Both the position numbers and the translations under genes were made by a program. Positions 1-8,915 of a DNA stretch of 64,000 bases are shown one piece after another; within the stretch, counting starts at the first letter, position 1, and each line of letters starts with the position of its first letter. The stretch spans positions 1,054,001 through 1,118,000 of the forward strand of contig CALNXQ010000005.1 in assembly GCA_942490535.1 (NCBI GenBank). Reading direction: 5' to 3'. The DNA comes from JAEINY01 sp942490535. GTDB taxonomy: Bacteria; Bacteroidota; Bacteroidia; Bacteroidales; Marinilabiliaceae. A model generated the notes under the pieces. The model worked only from the letters and a program-made list of their open reading frames with translations. It did not search any database and had not been told where the DNA came from.

Positions 1-1021
1 TGCCAACCAGTTTGACTACATGGTCAATGTGGTCCACAGCATCTGCTACTGTTGGCAGAATTGGTGGATAGTCCTGATTGATTTGATCCCATTCCGCCCA
101 GGCCTGTTGGCGTTCGGCATCATTTTTATAGGCAAAATTGTTGTATTTAGCCCGTAACTCTTGCTTTTTAAGGTAGTTCATCGCCGTGGTGTCTTCCGGT
201 TGAATGTAGGCGCCCAGAATACAAATTTGAAGCACACCTCCGTTTTTGGCTAAGGCCTGAATCATCTCGTCACTCATATTGCGTGGATGATTGCAGACGT
301 CCCTTGCCGAAGAGTGGGATGCAATAACCGGCGCATTGGTGTTGGCCAATACATCAAAAAAGGCTTTGTCGGAGATGTGTGACACATCAATGAGCATGCC
401 CAGCCGGTTCATTTCATGCACCACTTCTTTCCCAAACGGACTTAAACCATTGTGTTCCGGTCCTTTTTTATCGGTGGAAGAATCGCACAAGTCATTGTTA
501 GAGGTATGAGCCAGGGTAATGTATCGCACCCCCCGATTGTAAAATTCCTCCACCCGGTGGATGTCCTTAGCCAATGGGAATCCATTTTCCATGCCCAGGT
601 AGATAGCTCTTTTCCCCGCTTGACTTAATACAACAGCATCATTGGCTGAAGTGGCCAATTGCGCTTGACAGGAATAAGTATCCAGTGCTTTGTTGACCGA
701 ATCAATCATTAAATGGGATAATTCATAGGCTGTTTGGTAGTTGTCCTCAGTGCGTTCACGCTGGCTGGTAAAAAGGGCAAAAAAGATGGCATCTAACCCA
801 CCTTGTTCCATTTTAGGTAGATCCACTCGTGCTTCATTGGCGGGATGGGCTTTCCCAATGTCAAATCCCGAACGGGTAAATTTCATGGGAGTATCACAAT
901 GGGTATCAATGGTGATGGCCTTTTCATGGATGGCCAGGGCGGATTTTGTTGGTGGATCGGCTGGTTTGAATGAGAGGAGGAGGAGACCAATTAGTAATCC
1001 CAGTGGTTTAACAAAGTTCAT
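1..1021 (-). CDS. Membrane dipeptidase, peptidase family M19 (3' end outside window)
   Basis: Zinc dipeptidase of the renal-dipeptidase (M19) family, which cleaves dipeptides in the envelope. Reading the minus strand from the ATG at 1021 gives about 340 open codons up to the window edge, so the C-terminus is missing. A hydrophobic stretch at residues 7-18 looks like an export signal. The metal ligands are visible with family spacing: H41 and D43 in THCDTP, E145 in GMENG, H215 in DVSH and H236 in SHSSAR. The 21-residue gap between the last two histidines equals that of the mammalian enzyme. The downstream neighbour at 1198 is divergent. Confidence 0.93.
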   Translation of the reverse strand, partial: MNFVKPLGLLIGLLLLSFKPADPPTKSALAIHEKAITIDTHCDTPMKFTRSGFDIGKAHPANEARVDLPKMEQGGLDAIFFALFTSQRERTEDNYQTAYELSHLMIDSVNKALDTYSCQAQLATSANDAVVLSQAGKRAIYLGMENGFPLAKDIHRVEEFYNRGVRYITLAHTSNNDLCDSSTDKKGPEHNGLSPFGKEVVHEMNRLGMLIDVSHISDKAFFDVLANTNAPVIASHSSARDVCNHPRNMSDEMIQALAKNGGVLQICILGAYIQPEDTTAMNYLKKQELRAKYNNFAYKNDAERQQAWAEWDQINQDYPPILPTVADAVDHIDHVVKLVG

Positions 1022-1197
1022 GGTTTAAAATTTAGTTGACACTTTAAAAATAGTGGATTTATTTCGATTGACGATGCGATGAGGTTTGACAATGTTATTG
1101 TTGGGGTGATGCCATTAATCAAGCACCTATGAATTGGACAACTTGAAATCGTCAAAAGGCTTTAGTATTTTAGTCGTGCAACTAAAACCTCATACTG

Positions 1198-1923
1198 ATG
1201 AATGCATTTCAATTTCCCGGTTACCTGGTAGAGAAGTTATCTATTGTCTCGCCAATTGTTGGTGTATATGATGCGCCAAAGCTGGATTGTTTTGATCAAC
1301 TACTGGTGCCTTCAAAAGATCGTCACACATGTATGTTTGCTTTTTTTAATGCCTGGAAGAAAGGGGGTGCTTTAGAACTTTCTCAATACAATTTTGGATG
1401 TGGTGGTTGCGGATATTGGTGGTTTGGTAAAGAGGGACGTACCAGGGAACAATTTGTGCGGTTTTTAAGGGATGAGGAAGGCTTGAAGCATGCCGATCAG
1501 GACATGCGTCTATGGCTTGATCAGGAACATCCGTACATACCCCAGAATGGGTTTTTATACATGGGACCTATTAAAGAAGAAGCTTTTCCCTATTTAAAAA
1601 CTGTTACTTTTTTTGTCAATGCCGATCAGTTAAGCGCTTTGATAATAGGGGCCAACTTTTTTCATCATGCAAATGAACCCACGCCTGTTTATGCCCCTTT
1701 TGGTTCCGGCTGTATGGAGTTATTGCCCTTAGCTGAAAGCGCCTTTCCGCAAGCGGTGGTGAGTGGCACGGATTTGGCCATGCGCCGCTATTTGCCTGCG
1801 CATTTATTAGGTTTTACCGTTAATTTGCCCATGTATGAGAATTTATGCAGGTTGGATGATCAAAGTTTTTTGAATAAACCGTTTCTCACGGATTTGATTA
1901 AAGCCAGAGGCGGTGAGTTATAA
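1198..1923 (+). CDS. DUF169 family protein
   Basis: 241-residue cytoplasmic protein with no signal peptide or membrane segment. Its pattern resembles the DUF169 (COG2043) family of uncharacterised proteins: an N-terminal segment with P-I-V-G-V, a Cys/Gly-rich FGCGGCGYWWFG segment near residue 70, and a late GCMELLPLAESAFP block. Several cysteines (C31, C43, and the C68/C71 region) could bind metal or a cofactor, but no reaction is established. It stands alone, divergent from the dipeptidase and converging on the M16 operon. The ATG at 1198 is the only plausible start. Family assignment is by pattern recall and moderately sure. Confidence 0.7.
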   Translation: MNAFQFPGYLVEKLSIVSPIVGVYDAPKLDCFDQLLVPSKDRHTCMFAFFNAWKKGGALELSQYNFGCGGCGYWWFGKEGRTREQFVRFLRDEEGLKHADQDMRLWLDQEHPYIPQNGFLYMGPIKEEAFPYLKTVTFFVNADQLSALIIGANFFHHANEPTPVYAPFGSGCMELLPLAESAFPQAVVSGTDLAMRRYLPAHLLGFTVNLPMYENLCRLDDQSFLNKPFLTDLIKARGGEL

Positions 1924-1948
1924 AAAAAGGGTAGCCAAGCGGCTACCC
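1922..1948 (-). terminator. Rho-independent terminator of the M16 operon
   Basis: An 8-bp GC-rich perfect stem (GGGTAGCC / GGCTACCC at 1929-1936 and 1941-1948, 4-nt loop). On the minus strand it is followed by seven T (A-run at 1922-1928). It sits 33 bp after the stop of the minus-strand M16 gene and abuts the TAA of the converging DUF169 gene, so it probably serves the M16 operon. Confidence 0.85.
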
Positions 1949-1980
1949 TGAAAGGATTATTATATCAATAATTGAGGTAA

Positions 1981-4038
1981 TTAAATCTCAAAAATAGATG
2001 CTTCGATGCCTTCGTTTACTTTAATGGTTTCGAAAGTTACATCGAAGGATTGAGGTCCAAAGGTTTGATTCATTGTTTTTGGAAATTTAATGCCTTTTAC
2101 ATCCATGTACTCAGTGATCAATGTGGCCATATTTCCTTGAGGTGTCTGGGATACTTCTTTTAATTTCAAACCAGACTCCCGGCTAAAGTAAACTGTTTTT
2201 TCGCTTCCTGCCGGAGATACTACTTTCAATTTGTAGGCATCCTGACCTTCTACATCTTCCACACCAAGTAACTCAGTGGTAAAACCAAGTTCAGCGAACT
2301 GTAATTCCGGGAACAGGTAGGAGTCGTATTTCATTTTTTCCAACATGTCGCCTTCAATTTTTTGCTCACCCATTGGACTCATTACCTTGGCAGCTTCTCC
2401 ATTAAAGACTTGCCTGGACACCACGTTGCCCTGCATTTTGGTTTCAACGCAGGATTGGTTTGGTTGACGCTGGTAAGATACTATTTCCATGGCCATACCC
2501 TGAATTTTCATGGTCGCATTCATGGCCACATCGTTAACGTTTTTAAGGGCTTCACAACCACCCAAAGCCTTCACGTAGTCTTCAATGACTTTATTTGCTG
2601 TTAATCCGGCGGGCAAAGGCATTGATTTTACTTCGTTTCCGTAGAAATCATACATATCTACCTGGCCATCTTTGCTGAACTTCTTCAGCGAAGTTTTAAT
2701 TTTAGAAACATCGCCTACAGCCAGGATAATCGCGTTTTCCGGAGTGAGGTATTTGGCAGCCATGGCTTTTACATCTTCCGGCTTAACCGCTGCAAGTTTT
2801 TCCAGGTAGGTTTCATAGTAATCAGCTGGCAAACCATATTTCTCAATGTTCAAAGCAAAGCGGGCAACTGTTTGAGGATCTTCCAAAGAACGGGAGAATT
2901 GTCCCATCATGGAATTAATCACCAGCTGTAAGTCCTCTTTTGCAACCAACTTATCACGCAGGCGGTTCATTTCGTACAATACTTCAGTGAACGCACTATC
3001 AGTGACACTGGTTCTTACTTGAGATGAGGCTGTAAAACGACCGGCCAACTCATCACTTTGTAGACTGGAATAGGCTCCATAAGTAAAGGCTTTATCTTCA
3101 CGTAAGTTTTGGAACAGGCGTGCACTGAAGGATCCACCTCCCAATACCTGATTCATCACTTTGGCTTTGATTTCATCAGTATGCCCAGGCGTTAAATTAA
3201 CCGCATAAGTCAGGTTGATGGTCGATTGAGTAGCAGCATCCTTGTTGGAAACAGCAACTTTGGGAGCACTATATGACTGGGGAAATTCATAGTTGTGAGC
3301 CGGTACTTCTGCAGCCTCCCAGGATGCAAAATATTGTTTTACTTGTTTCTTGGCTTCTTTAACAGTGATATCACCCACAATAACTAAATAACCGACATTC
3401 GGACGAAAATAAGTATGGTAGTAGTTTTTGCAATCGTCAATAGTGATGGCCTCAACAGTTGCCTCGGTCATTACTTCCCCGTAAGGGTGGTTTTTGCCGT
3501 ATCGCAATACAGACGCCACATTGGAAGCGATGGCTCCGGGGTCATCTTTCTGAGACTTCAGACCGGTTAATGTTTGTTTTTTGTTTTTGTCCAATTCCTC
3601 AACAGGAAAGGCGGGATTATACAACACATCAGTCATCAGGTCCAATAACTCATTGGAATGTTTTTTCAAAGAGCGTGCAAAAATTCCGCTTTGATACGTA
3701 CTTAATGTGGCACCAATAAAATCGATGGAAGCATCCAGTTCTGCCTTGGAACGAGTTGTTGTTCCGGCCCGTAATAAATCACCAGTCATGCTTACATATC
3801 CGGCTTTTTCACCTTCCAATACCGGATCAATGTCCAGCGTTAAACTGTAAGATATTACAGGGACTTTATTATTTTCGACTACAAATACTTTCAAACCGTT
3901 TTTCAGTTCAAAGGTTTTGGCTTGTCCGATGTTGATTTTCGGAGCAGGACCGGCCTGTGGTGGTGTGCTCCGATCTAATTGGGCTTGTATGTTAAAAGCA
4001 AAAACAATTGCTAATAAAATCAATGCTATTTTCTTCAT
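1981..4038 (-). CDS. Secreted M16-type peptidase subunit without the zinc motif, with extra C-terminal domain
   Basis: 685 residues with a signal peptide (residues 1-20, ending AQA). It has two M16 (insulinase/pitrilysin) halves up to about residue 450. Where an active M16 subunit carries HxxEH, this protein has a GDLLRAGTTT segment, so the zinc site is absent, as in the non-catalytic partner of M16 heterodimers. Residues of about 470-685 form an additional domain (VVSPAGSEKTVYFSRESGLKLKE-like) that resembles lipoprotein-carrier/LolA-like beta folds. It lies 46 bp downstream of the HxxEH-bearing gene in the same operon and is probably its partner. The exact substrate is unknown. Confidence 0.88.
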   Translation of the reverse strand: MKKIALILLAIVFAFNIQAQLDRSTPPQAGPAPKINIGQAKTFELKNGLKVFVVENNKVPVISYSLTLDIDPVLEGEKAGYVSMTGDLLRAGTTTRSKAELDASIDFIGATLSTYQSGIFARSLKKHSNELLDLMTDVLYNPAFPVEELDKNKKQTLTGLKSQKDDPGAIASNVASVLRYGKNHPYGEVMTEATVEAITIDDCKNYYHTYFRPNVGYLVIVGDITVKEAKKQVKQYFASWEAAEVPAHNYEFPQSYSAPKVAVSNKDAATQSTINLTYAVNLTPGHTDEIKAKVMNQVLGGGSFSARLFQNLREDKAFTYGAYSSLQSDELAGRFTASSQVRTSVTDSAFTEVLYEMNRLRDKLVAKEDLQLVINSMMGQFSRSLEDPQTVARFALNIEKYGLPADYYETYLEKLAAVKPEDVKAMAAKYLTPENAIILAVGDVSKIKTSLKKFSKDGQVDMYDFYGNEVKSMPLPAGLTANKVIEDYVKALGGCEALKNVNDVAMNATMKIQGMAMEIVSYQRQPNQSCVETKMQGNVVSRQVFNGEAAKVMSPMGEQKIEGDMLEKMKYDSYLFPELQFAELGFTTELLGVEDVEGQDAYKLKVVSPAGSEKTVYFSRESGLKLKEVSQTPQGNMATLITEYMDVKGIKFPKTMNQTFGPQSFDVTFETIKVNEGIEASIFEI

Positions 4039-4084
4039 GATAGTTTACTTTTTCTAATCTGATCAATTGGTTAAGTGATGCGAA

Positions 4085-5416
4085 TTAATTCTGCTGTGAT
4101 TTTGGCAGATAATAAAGAACCACACGGTTGTCTTTATTTAAATATTTGTTCGCCACGCGTTGCATGTCTTCACGTGTAACGGCCAGATATTTGTCCAGTT
4201 CGCTATTTATCAGATCGGTATTGCCAAAATAGACGTAATTGGTTACCAGGTTTTCGGCTCTCGAAGCAATTTTTGTATTGGATGAGATAATCTGGTTTTC
4301 GTATTGGTTTTTTAATTTCTGAAATTCATTCTCTGAGATCATAGCGGTTTTCACCCTCTCAATCTCAGCATCCATAGCCGCTTCCAGGTCGGCACAATCA
4401 ACGCCCATATTTGGTAATGCGTAAGCTAAAGCAACACTCGGATCTCTGTATGGCATTGGGAAGGCACCTGCTTCTAACGCTTTCTGCTGATCATCAACCA
4501 ACGCTTTATAGAATCGGGAGCTCTTACCTTGCGACAAAAGTGTACTCAACATATCCAATGCATAATAGTCCTCTGTTCCCATGGCAGGTGTCCGGTAGGC
4601 TTGCACAATCAATGGCAACTGAACGTTATCAAAAATAGTGTCCCGTACTTCACCATTCAAAGGTGGCTCCACAATATTTGGACGTGTTATTTCTCTTTTT
4701 CCTTTTGGAATAGATGCAAAATACTTTTCAATCAGGGCTTTGGTTTCTTCTTTCTGGATGTCACCGGCAATTACTAAGGCCGCATTATTGGGCACATAGA
4801 AAGTTTCCCAGAATTCAACAAATTCCTGATCTTTGGCGGCCATAATGTGCGCTGGGTCGCCAATAGTCGTCCATTGATAAGGGTGTTTGGTGAAAGCACG
4901 TTTCATGGTTTCACTTATAAGGCTGCCATATGGACGGTTGTCGTAACTCTGTTTTTTCTCTTCAATAACAACCTTTTTTTGCGTTTGAATACCAATCGAA
5001 TCTACCCGGGCGTGCATCATTCGCTCAGACTCTAACCATAAACCCAGTTCCAATTGGTTGGTGGGCATGATTTCATAGTAGTAAGTGCGATCTGTTGAGG
5101 TGTTGGCGTTCAGGGTACCACCCGCCCGTTCCACATATTTGGAGTATTCACCACGATCAATGTTTTCAGTGCCTTCGAACATCAGGTGCTCAAAGAAATG
5201 GGCAAATCCGGTACGGTCAGGACGCTCGTGTTTGGAACCCACATCATACATCACGGCGATGGTAACAATGGGTGTCGTATTATCTTCATGCAAAATAACA
5301 TGAAGCCCATTGTCTAAGTCATATTCTTCAAAACTAATTTTGTTTGCCTGGGCAAACACAGTGCTAAGACCAACTGCAAAAATTGGCAAAGCAAGGGTTA
5401 AAAACAGTTTTTTCAT
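4085..5416 (-). CDS. Secreted zinc metallopeptidase, family M16 (active subunit)
   Basis: 443 residues from the ATG at 5416; a GTG two codons upstream is a possible but less likely start. A signal peptide covers residues 1-23 (cleavage after VFAQ). The zinc motif HFFEH lies near residue 74 and the third ligand region IEEKKQ about 75 residues later, so this subunit should be catalytic. It probably degrades peptides in the periplasm or at the cell surface. It is the first gene of a two-gene operon with the inactive M16 subunit downstream, the usual catalytic/non-catalytic pairing. Confidence 0.93.
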   Translation of the reverse strand: MKKLFLTLALPIFAVGLSTVFAQANKISFEEYDLDNGLHVILHEDNTTPIVTIAVMYDVGSKHERPDRTGFAHFFEHLMFEGTENIDRGEYSKYVERAGGTLNANTSTDRTYYYEIMPTNQLELGLWLESERMMHARVDSIGIQTQKKVVIEEKKQSYDNRPYGSLISETMKRAFTKHPYQWTTIGDPAHIMAAKDQEFVEFWETFYVPNNAALVIAGDIQKEETKALIEKYFASIPKGKREITRPNIVEPPLNGEVRDTIFDNVQLPLIVQAYRTPAMGTEDYYALDMLSTLLSQGKSSRFYKALVDDQQKALEAGAFPMPYRDPSVALAYALPNMGVDCADLEAAMDAEIERVKTAMISENEFQKLKNQYENQIISSNTKIASRAENLVTNYVYFGNTDLINSELDKYLAVTREDMQRVANKYLNKDNRVVLYYLPKSQQN

Positions 5417-5647
5417 GCTCACTATACTTTTGATTTAAGTTAATAAATTTACGAGCTGAAGCCTAGCAATTAAAGTGCCTAAGGTGTTAATTGGCAGATA
5501 TAGAGTGTGTAGTTGGTGGTTTCGATTTGAAAGTGCTGTTCGAAGACGTACATATAGGCGTCCGTTATCGAACATAGTCGAGGAATTGATAATTACACTG
5601 CATTCGTATTATTTTAAAAAAGAATCTCCTTTTTGATTGGATCCTGT

Positions 5648-5655
5648 TATTTTTG
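5648..5655 (+). promoter_or_regulatory. Bacteroidota -7 element (TAnnTTTG) before the DUF6452 gene
   Basis: TATTTTTG matches the phylum's TAnnTTTG -7 consensus 18 bp upstream of the ATG at 5673. A TTTG lies at 5632-5635, but the spacer (12 nt) is shorter than usual, so only the -7 box is well supported. Confidence 0.45.
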
Positions 5656-5672
5656 TATGCAAATAGCATTCT

Positions 5673-6179
5673 ATGAAGATAAAATATTTTGGCTTTGTTG
5701 TTGTTTCTATAGTATTCATATGGAGCTGTACCAACGATGACTTTTGTTTATCCAATCAAAATGCCGTGCAAGTGGGTTTGTACTCCCGAAGCGTTTCTAT
5801 AGAAGAGGATACTACTTTATCGGGTATCTATGTGCAGGGCGTTGATAATTCCGATCTGCTTTTACCTTATGACAGTGCTCAGGTAAAAGAGCTTTTTCTA
5901 CCGCTTGATTTTCATGGTGATTCACAATCAGGTTCAACAGGCTTTATTATTCAACAAAAAAGAAAAATAGGAGATAACGTTGACATTACCGAAGATATGA
6001 TCATCTTCTATCACAGCAAGGAGTTGGTGTTTATTTCAGGAGAATGTGGCATGTTTTATAATATGATCATAGATAGTATGAGATATACAACAGAAATCAT
6101 TGATACCGTTCGAATAGATTATCCGCATGTAAAATATGGAGAAAATATCAAAAATGTTAAAATATATATTCAGCCTTAG
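5673..6179 (+). CDS. DUF6452 family lipoprotein
   Basis: 168 residues with a lipoprotein signal (hydrophobic run then WSC at residues 18-20). The body resembles the small Bacteroidota family DUF6452, in which a YDSAQVKELFLPLDF-like segment and a FYHSKELVFISGECG-like segment are typical. Function unknown; probably an envelope protein. The 3' end overlaps the next gene (DUF6048) by 44 bp. The two families are usually neighbours, often after an RNA methyltransferase gene, which is absent here. Confidence 0.75.
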   Translation: MKIKYFGFVVVSIVFIWSCTNDDFCLSNQNAVQVGLYSRSVSIEEDTTLSGIYVQGVDNSDLLLPYDSAQVKELFLPLDFHGDSQSGSTGFIIQQKRKIGDNVDITEDMIIFYHSKELVFISGECGMFYNMIIDSMRYTTEIIDTVRIDYPHVKYGENIKNVKIYIQP

Positions 6180-6831
6180 TCTTGTTTGTAATTTTTTCGT
6201 TTGTTGGGGTCAACAGGCAGAAATCGATTCACCTAAGCCAAAGGTGAGTGGTATTTCAGCAGGTATTAACCTGGCACCTTTTATTGTTCAGCTTTTTGAA
6301 AAGGAGCGTATTGGTTTGGAAGCCAATGCACGCTATGTGTTTAACCAGAAATGGCAAATGGTGGGGGAAGTCGGGTTTGAACATGTTGATTTCAAGAAGG
6401 ATCAGTATCATTATAAGTCCGATGGCACATTTTTACGGGTAGGGCTGGATTATAACTTTTTTAAAGTCGAAGAGATTGGGAATAACGATAATATTTTAGC
6501 AGGGATAAGATATGGTGCCGGCTTTCAAAAGCACGAGAGCCCCTATTATCAGGTGGACGATGCTTATTGGGGAGATTACATTAATGAGATAGGATTGCCC
6601 TTGAGTTCGGTAAACTCCCATTGGGTAGAGTTTGTTTTTGGGTTACGCTCTGAAGTGATGAAGAATTTTTATATGGGATGGACGGTTCGGTTAAAACGTT
6701 TATTAGCTGTCAATTCAGAGAGTGTTCTGGAACCATATACGGTGCCTGGGTATGGGCACCGGGACAATGAAACAAATTTGTCATTTACCTATACCATCGA
6801 ATACCAAATCCCATTTCATTCTAAAAAGTAA
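6136..6831 (+). CDS. DUF6048 family outer-membrane beta-barrel-like protein
   Basis: 231 residues. The reading opens at 6136, inside the previous gene; an in-frame ATG at 6154 starts a cleaner signal peptide (LKYIFSLSLVCNFFVCWGQ) and may be the true start. The mature part alternates hydrophobic and polar residues and ends in an aromatic strand (SFTYTIEYQIPF), as expected for a small outer-membrane barrel. It matches the DUF6048 family that accompanies DUF6452. Translational coupling through the overlap is likely. No function is known. Confidence 0.75.
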   Translation: MEKISKMLKYIFSLSLVCNFFVCWGQQAEIDSPKPKVSGISAGINLAPFIVQLFEKERIGLEANARYVFNQKWQMVGEVGFEHVDFKKDQYHYKSDGTFLRVGLDYNFFKVEEIGNNDNILAGIRYGAGFQKHESPYYQVDDAYWGDYINEIGLPLSSVNSHWVEFVFGLRSEVMKNFYMGWTVRLKRLLAVNSESVLEPYTVPGYGHRDNETNLSFTYTIEYQIPFHSKK

Positions 6832-6839
6832 ATAGCACC

Positions 6840-7793
6840 ATGTCTGGATTCTTCTACGGTGATATGCAAGTTTCAAAATTGCCTCTTCAGGCGATTATCA
6901 ATGAAATCAGAGAAGAAGTGGCCCCTCTCTTATCAAAGGGTAAAGTGGCGGATTACATTCCAGAATTGGGGAAGGAGAGGCCGGAGCAATTTGGAATGGT
7001 CGTGACTTTACTCAATGGACAAACATTTGAAACCGGACAAAGTCGGGACGATTTCTCCATCCAAAGTATTTCGAAAGTGTTTGCCCTCACTAAAGCTTTT
7101 GCCCAATGGGGTGACCAATTGTGGGTAAAAGTGGGCAAGGAGCCTTCCGGAAATCCATTTAATTCATTGGTGCAATTGGAGCATGAAGCCGGGAAGCCCC
7201 GCAATCCATTTATTAATGCAGGAGCCTTGGTGGTGGCTGATTGTATTGTATCCCGGTTTTCAGACCCAACACGTATGATCATGGATTTCATGCGTGAGAT
7301 CTCGGGTAATGCTGGTTTGAAAATGGATATGAGCGTGTTTCAATCGGAGAAAGACCACGGTCATCGGAATGCAGCATTGGCTCATTTTATGAAAAGCTAT
7401 GGCAACATGGAAGCAGAAGTTCAGGATGTTTTAGACTTTTATTTTGGACATTGTTCCGTGCGAATGAATTGTTTTGATCTGGCCCATGCGTTTTTGTATT
7501 TGGCCAATCATGGCAAGCATCCCATAAGCGGGAAGGTGTATTTAACCAGTAGTCAGGCAAAGCGCGTCAATTCCTTGATGCTCACATGTGGCATGTATGA
7601 TGCAGCAGGTGATTTTGCCTTTCGCGTGGGACTGCCTGGGAAAAGCGGTGTTGGTGGTGGGATTGCGGCTATAATTCCGGGATATATGTCCATTGGGGTG
7701 TGGAGTCCCGGTTTGGACCGGCATGGTAATTCTCTGGCTGGAGTCAAAGCATTAGAATTGTTTACGACAAAAACGGGAATTTCAATTTTTTAA
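6840..7793 (+). CDS. glsA: Glutaminase A
   Basis: 317 residues, the usual length for the serine-dependent (beta-lactamase-fold) glutaminases that hydrolyse glutamine to glutamate and ammonia in the cytoplasm. The nucleophile motif is present as SIQSISKVFAL (S-x-x-K, near residue 75-80). The conserved NPFINAGALVV block, the GNAALAHFMKSYGN-like block and the C-terminal GLPGKSGVGGGI block follow in family order. It starts 9 bp after DUF6048, probably by chance or as a loose transcription unit, and is followed 44 bp later by the DUF417 gene. Confidence 0.95.
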   Translation: MSGFFYGDMQVSKLPLQAIINEIREEVAPLLSKGKVADYIPELGKERPEQFGMVVTLLNGQTFETGQSRDDFSIQSISKVFALTKAFAQWGDQLWVKVGKEPSGNPFNSLVQLEHEAGKPRNPFINAGALVVADCIVSRFSDPTRMIMDFMREISGNAGLKMDMSVFQSEKDHGHRNAALAHFMKSYGNMEAEVQDVLDFYFGHCSVRMNCFDLAHAFLYLANHGKHPISGKVYLTSSQAKRVNSLMLTCGMYDAAGDFAFRVGLPGKSGVGGGIAAIIPGYMSIGVWSPGLDRHGNSLAGVKALELFTTKTGISIF

Positions 7794-7837
7794 AAAGGAA
7801 TGATTACTTTTCGTGTCTACAACCTAAACTTAAAGGT

Positions 7838-8272
7838 ATGATGGCTAAAATATTCAAATTAGTTGGACAGTTTCTTTTGCGATATGGACTTGCAATTGTG
7901 TTTATTTGGCTCGGTCTGCTTAAACTGAAAAATTCTGAAGCGGATTACATGGGGGAAGTGCTGTCCAATTCATCTGTATTTGGAGGGTTGCTAAAATATG
8001 TTACACCTTATGCTTTTTCTCAAATAGTAGCTTATTTGCAAATGGCTATTGGTCTGTTGATTGCCTTGAAGCCCGTAGGACGAAAGATTTCCTTTGTCGG
8101 TAGCCTGGTGGCTGTTGTGGTTCTGTTGCTGAGCGTTACCATGTTGTTTACTTCCGGGTATGTTTGGCAAACGGGATATGGCTTTCCGGAGTTGTCGAAA
8201 TTGGGTCAGAGTATATTAAAAGATGTGGTTTTATTAGGAGCAGCTGCTTGGTGTGCGGGTGATTCTGCTTAG
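7838..8272 (+). CDS. DUF417 (YkgB/RclC-like) membrane protein
   Basis: 144 residues with four predicted membrane segments (about 10-28, 58-78, 85-107 and 120-140). The LRYGLAIVFIWLGLLKLKNSEAD start, the GFPELSKLGQSILKD motif and the LLGAAAWCAGD end match the DUF417 family. That family includes the reactive-chlorine-inducible inner-membrane protein RclC of E. coli, but no oxidant regulator is visible here. Two tandem ATG codons (7838, 7841) can start it. It is 17 bp upstream of the LOG gene and probably co-transcribed. Confidence 0.8.
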   Translation: MMAKIFKLVGQFLLRYGLAIVFIWLGLLKLKNSEADYMGEVLSNSSVFGGLLKYVTPYAFSQIVAYLQMAIGLLIALKPVGRKISFVGSLVAVVVLLLSVTMLFTSGYVWQTGYGFPELSKLGQSILKDVVLLGAAAWCAGDSA

Positions 8273-8289
8273 ATTAATCCTGAAATTAT

Positions 8290-8868
8290 ATGAAACAAGT
8301 TTGTGTATTTTGTGCCTCCAGCTCCAAAGTATCTGAAGTATATACGACTGAAGCCCAGGCTTTGGCAAATTCATTAGTTGCCAATAATTATGGGATTGTT
8401 TATGGAGGAGGAGCCGTTGGTTTAATGGGAACCATTGCTGATTCAGCATTGGAGGCTGGAGGTTCCGTTAAAGGCATTATCCCGCGTTTCATGGTGGAAG
8501 TGGAATGGGAACATCCGGGGGTTAAGAATATGATACATGTGGATACCATGGCGCAGCGAAAAGCGCTTTTAGTGGAGCAAGTGGATGCTGTAATCGCATT
8601 GCCCGGGGGGACAGGCACACTGGAGGAACTCTTTGAGGTTGTATCTCTTAAGAAATTAGGACTTTTTCATCAGCCAATTATACTGGTTAATACCAAGGGT
8701 TTTTTTAATCCTATATTGGAGATGATGGATAAGATGGTGCAGGAACACTTTATGAGAGAGGCACATTTACAGCTCTGGCAAGTTGTGGAAAAGGCCGATG
8801 AAGTGGTGAAAGCCATCCGGGAAGCGCCTGAATGGGACAAGGAAGCCATCCGTTTTGCAGCAGTCTAA
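8290..8868 (+). CDS. LOG family nucleotide 5'-monophosphate phosphoribohydrolase (TIGR00730)
   Basis: 192 residues with a Rossmann-like fold. The family signatures are the glycine loop GGGAVGLMG (near residues 40-48) and PGGTGTLEELFE (near 104-115), which binds the nucleotide phosphate and carries the catalytic Glu. Family members release the base from nucleotide monophosphates (cytokinin ribotides in plants, other nucleotides in bacteria). Bacterial substrates vary, so the physiological role here is unknown. It is downstream of the DUF417 gene and 47 bp upstream of DUF4271. Confidence 0.93.
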   Translation: MKQVCVFCASSSKVSEVYTTEAQALANSLVANNYGIVYGGGAVGLMGTIADSALEAGGSVKGIIPRFMVEVEWEHPGVKNMIHVDTMAQRKALLVEQVDAVIALPGGTGTLEELFEVVSLKKLGLFHQPIILVNTKGFFNPILEMMDKMVQEHFMREAHLQLWQVVEKADEVVKAIREAPEWDKEAIRFAAV

Positions 8869-8891
8869 TCGGTTCTCACAATCATTTTACC

Positions 8892-8899
8892 TATTTTTG
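8892..8899 (+). promoter_or_regulatory. Putative -7 element (TAnnTTTG) before the DUF4271-hemD unit
   Basis: TATTTTTG lies 16 bp upstream of the ATG at 8916, after the LOG stop. No convincing -33 TTTG is seen at the right distance. Confidence 0.35.
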
Positions 8900-8915
8900 T
8901 AAAAAAGCGATACGA

